This document shows positions 22,033 to 22,078 of a stretch of DNA of 22,078 nucleotides, piece by piece. The stretch comes from CAMQRS01 sp964370645 (lineage in GTDB: Bacteria; Bacillota_I; Bacilli_A; Erysipelotrichales; Erysipelotrichaceae). The notes beneath the pieces are model-generated. The model had not been told where the DNA came from. It ran no database searches and worked only from the letters and a program-made list of their open reading frames with translations. The translations under genes were made by a program, and so were the position numbers. Positions within the stretch are counted from its first letter, which is position 1, and each line of letters starts with the position of its first letter. Location of the stretch: the NCBI GenBank assembly GCA_964370645.1, contig CAYJJS010000032.1:1-22078 (forward strand). Reading direction: 5' to 3'.

Positions 22033-22078
22033 TTGACTTATACATATATATTTTATATTGTAATAGTATGGATGGAGG
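22033..22078 (+). promoter_or_regulatory. Promoter and ribosome binding site of a gene beyond the window
   Basis: -35 TTGACT (22033-22038), 17-bp spacer, -10 TATTGT (22056-22061), then GGAGG (22074-22078) as the last bases of the window. The start codon should follow within about ten bases of the right edge. Confidence 0.6.

Overview
The window is AT-rich, has tightly packed genes with strong GGAGG-type ribosome binding sites, many extended -10 promoters and U-rich hairpin terminators. It carries a large sortase-anchored, multi-domain glycosidase. Together these point to a low-GC Bacillota from an animal gut; an Erysipelotrichales-type commensal is my best guess, but that is inference, since no 16S or housekeeping marker is present.

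Left end (1-1400): a disturbed region. A promoter plus the first 34 codons of a MATE-type exporter paralogue (about 122-294) is broken off and fused to a small minus-strand cassette. The cassette has an intact 174-codon gene of unknown function (370-894) and the translationally coupled start of a second gene (286-366), itself cut off at the junction with the MATE fragment. A palindrome-rich stretch without genes (895-1337) follows, then the intact exporter copy (1409-2719), overlapping by 4 bp a PanE/ApbA-like reductase (2716-3612).

Centre (3600-9550): one gene of almost 6 kb encodes a secreted GH36-like glycosidase (melibiase / alpha-N-acetylgalactosaminidase clan). Two near-identical F5/8C-like carbohydrate-binding domains appear to be inserted within its N-terminal beta-sandwich. 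They are followed by the catalytic barrel, an Ig-like domain, a LamG-like domain, another F5/8C domain, four FIVAR-like helical repeats and a PPTGD sorting signal. Two cre/LacI-type operator-like sites lie in its promoter region, suggesting carbon-source control. A mucin or host-glycan substrate fits this layout but is inference.

Right part (9581-22078): mostly housekeeping or metabolic genes in short units. In order: an EFR1-type flavodoxin/ferredoxin; an orphan membrane protein and a divergent zinc-ribbon protein; a zinc-dependent phospholipase C-like gene with a UMF1-type MFS transporter (minus operon); a GNAT acetyltransferase with an NfsB-type nitroreductase; a GalM-like protein lacking two expected catalytic residues; a Gfo/Idh/MocA oxidoreductase, an SDR, peptidase T (pepT) and a Methyltransf_32-type methyltransferase in one direction; and a threonine aldolase-like PLP enzyme convergent to them. 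Then come a tRNA-Arg(CCG) gene with a structured, attenuator-like trailer, a DUF1801-like protein, and the promoter and ribosome binding site of a gene that starts just beyond the window.

I see no CRISPR array, rRNA, transposase or integrase. The points most worth following are the GalM-like protein without its acid/base pair, the nested architecture and paired operators of the glycosidase, the broken MATE copy with its truncated cassette, and the mutually exclusive hairpins downstream of the tRNA.
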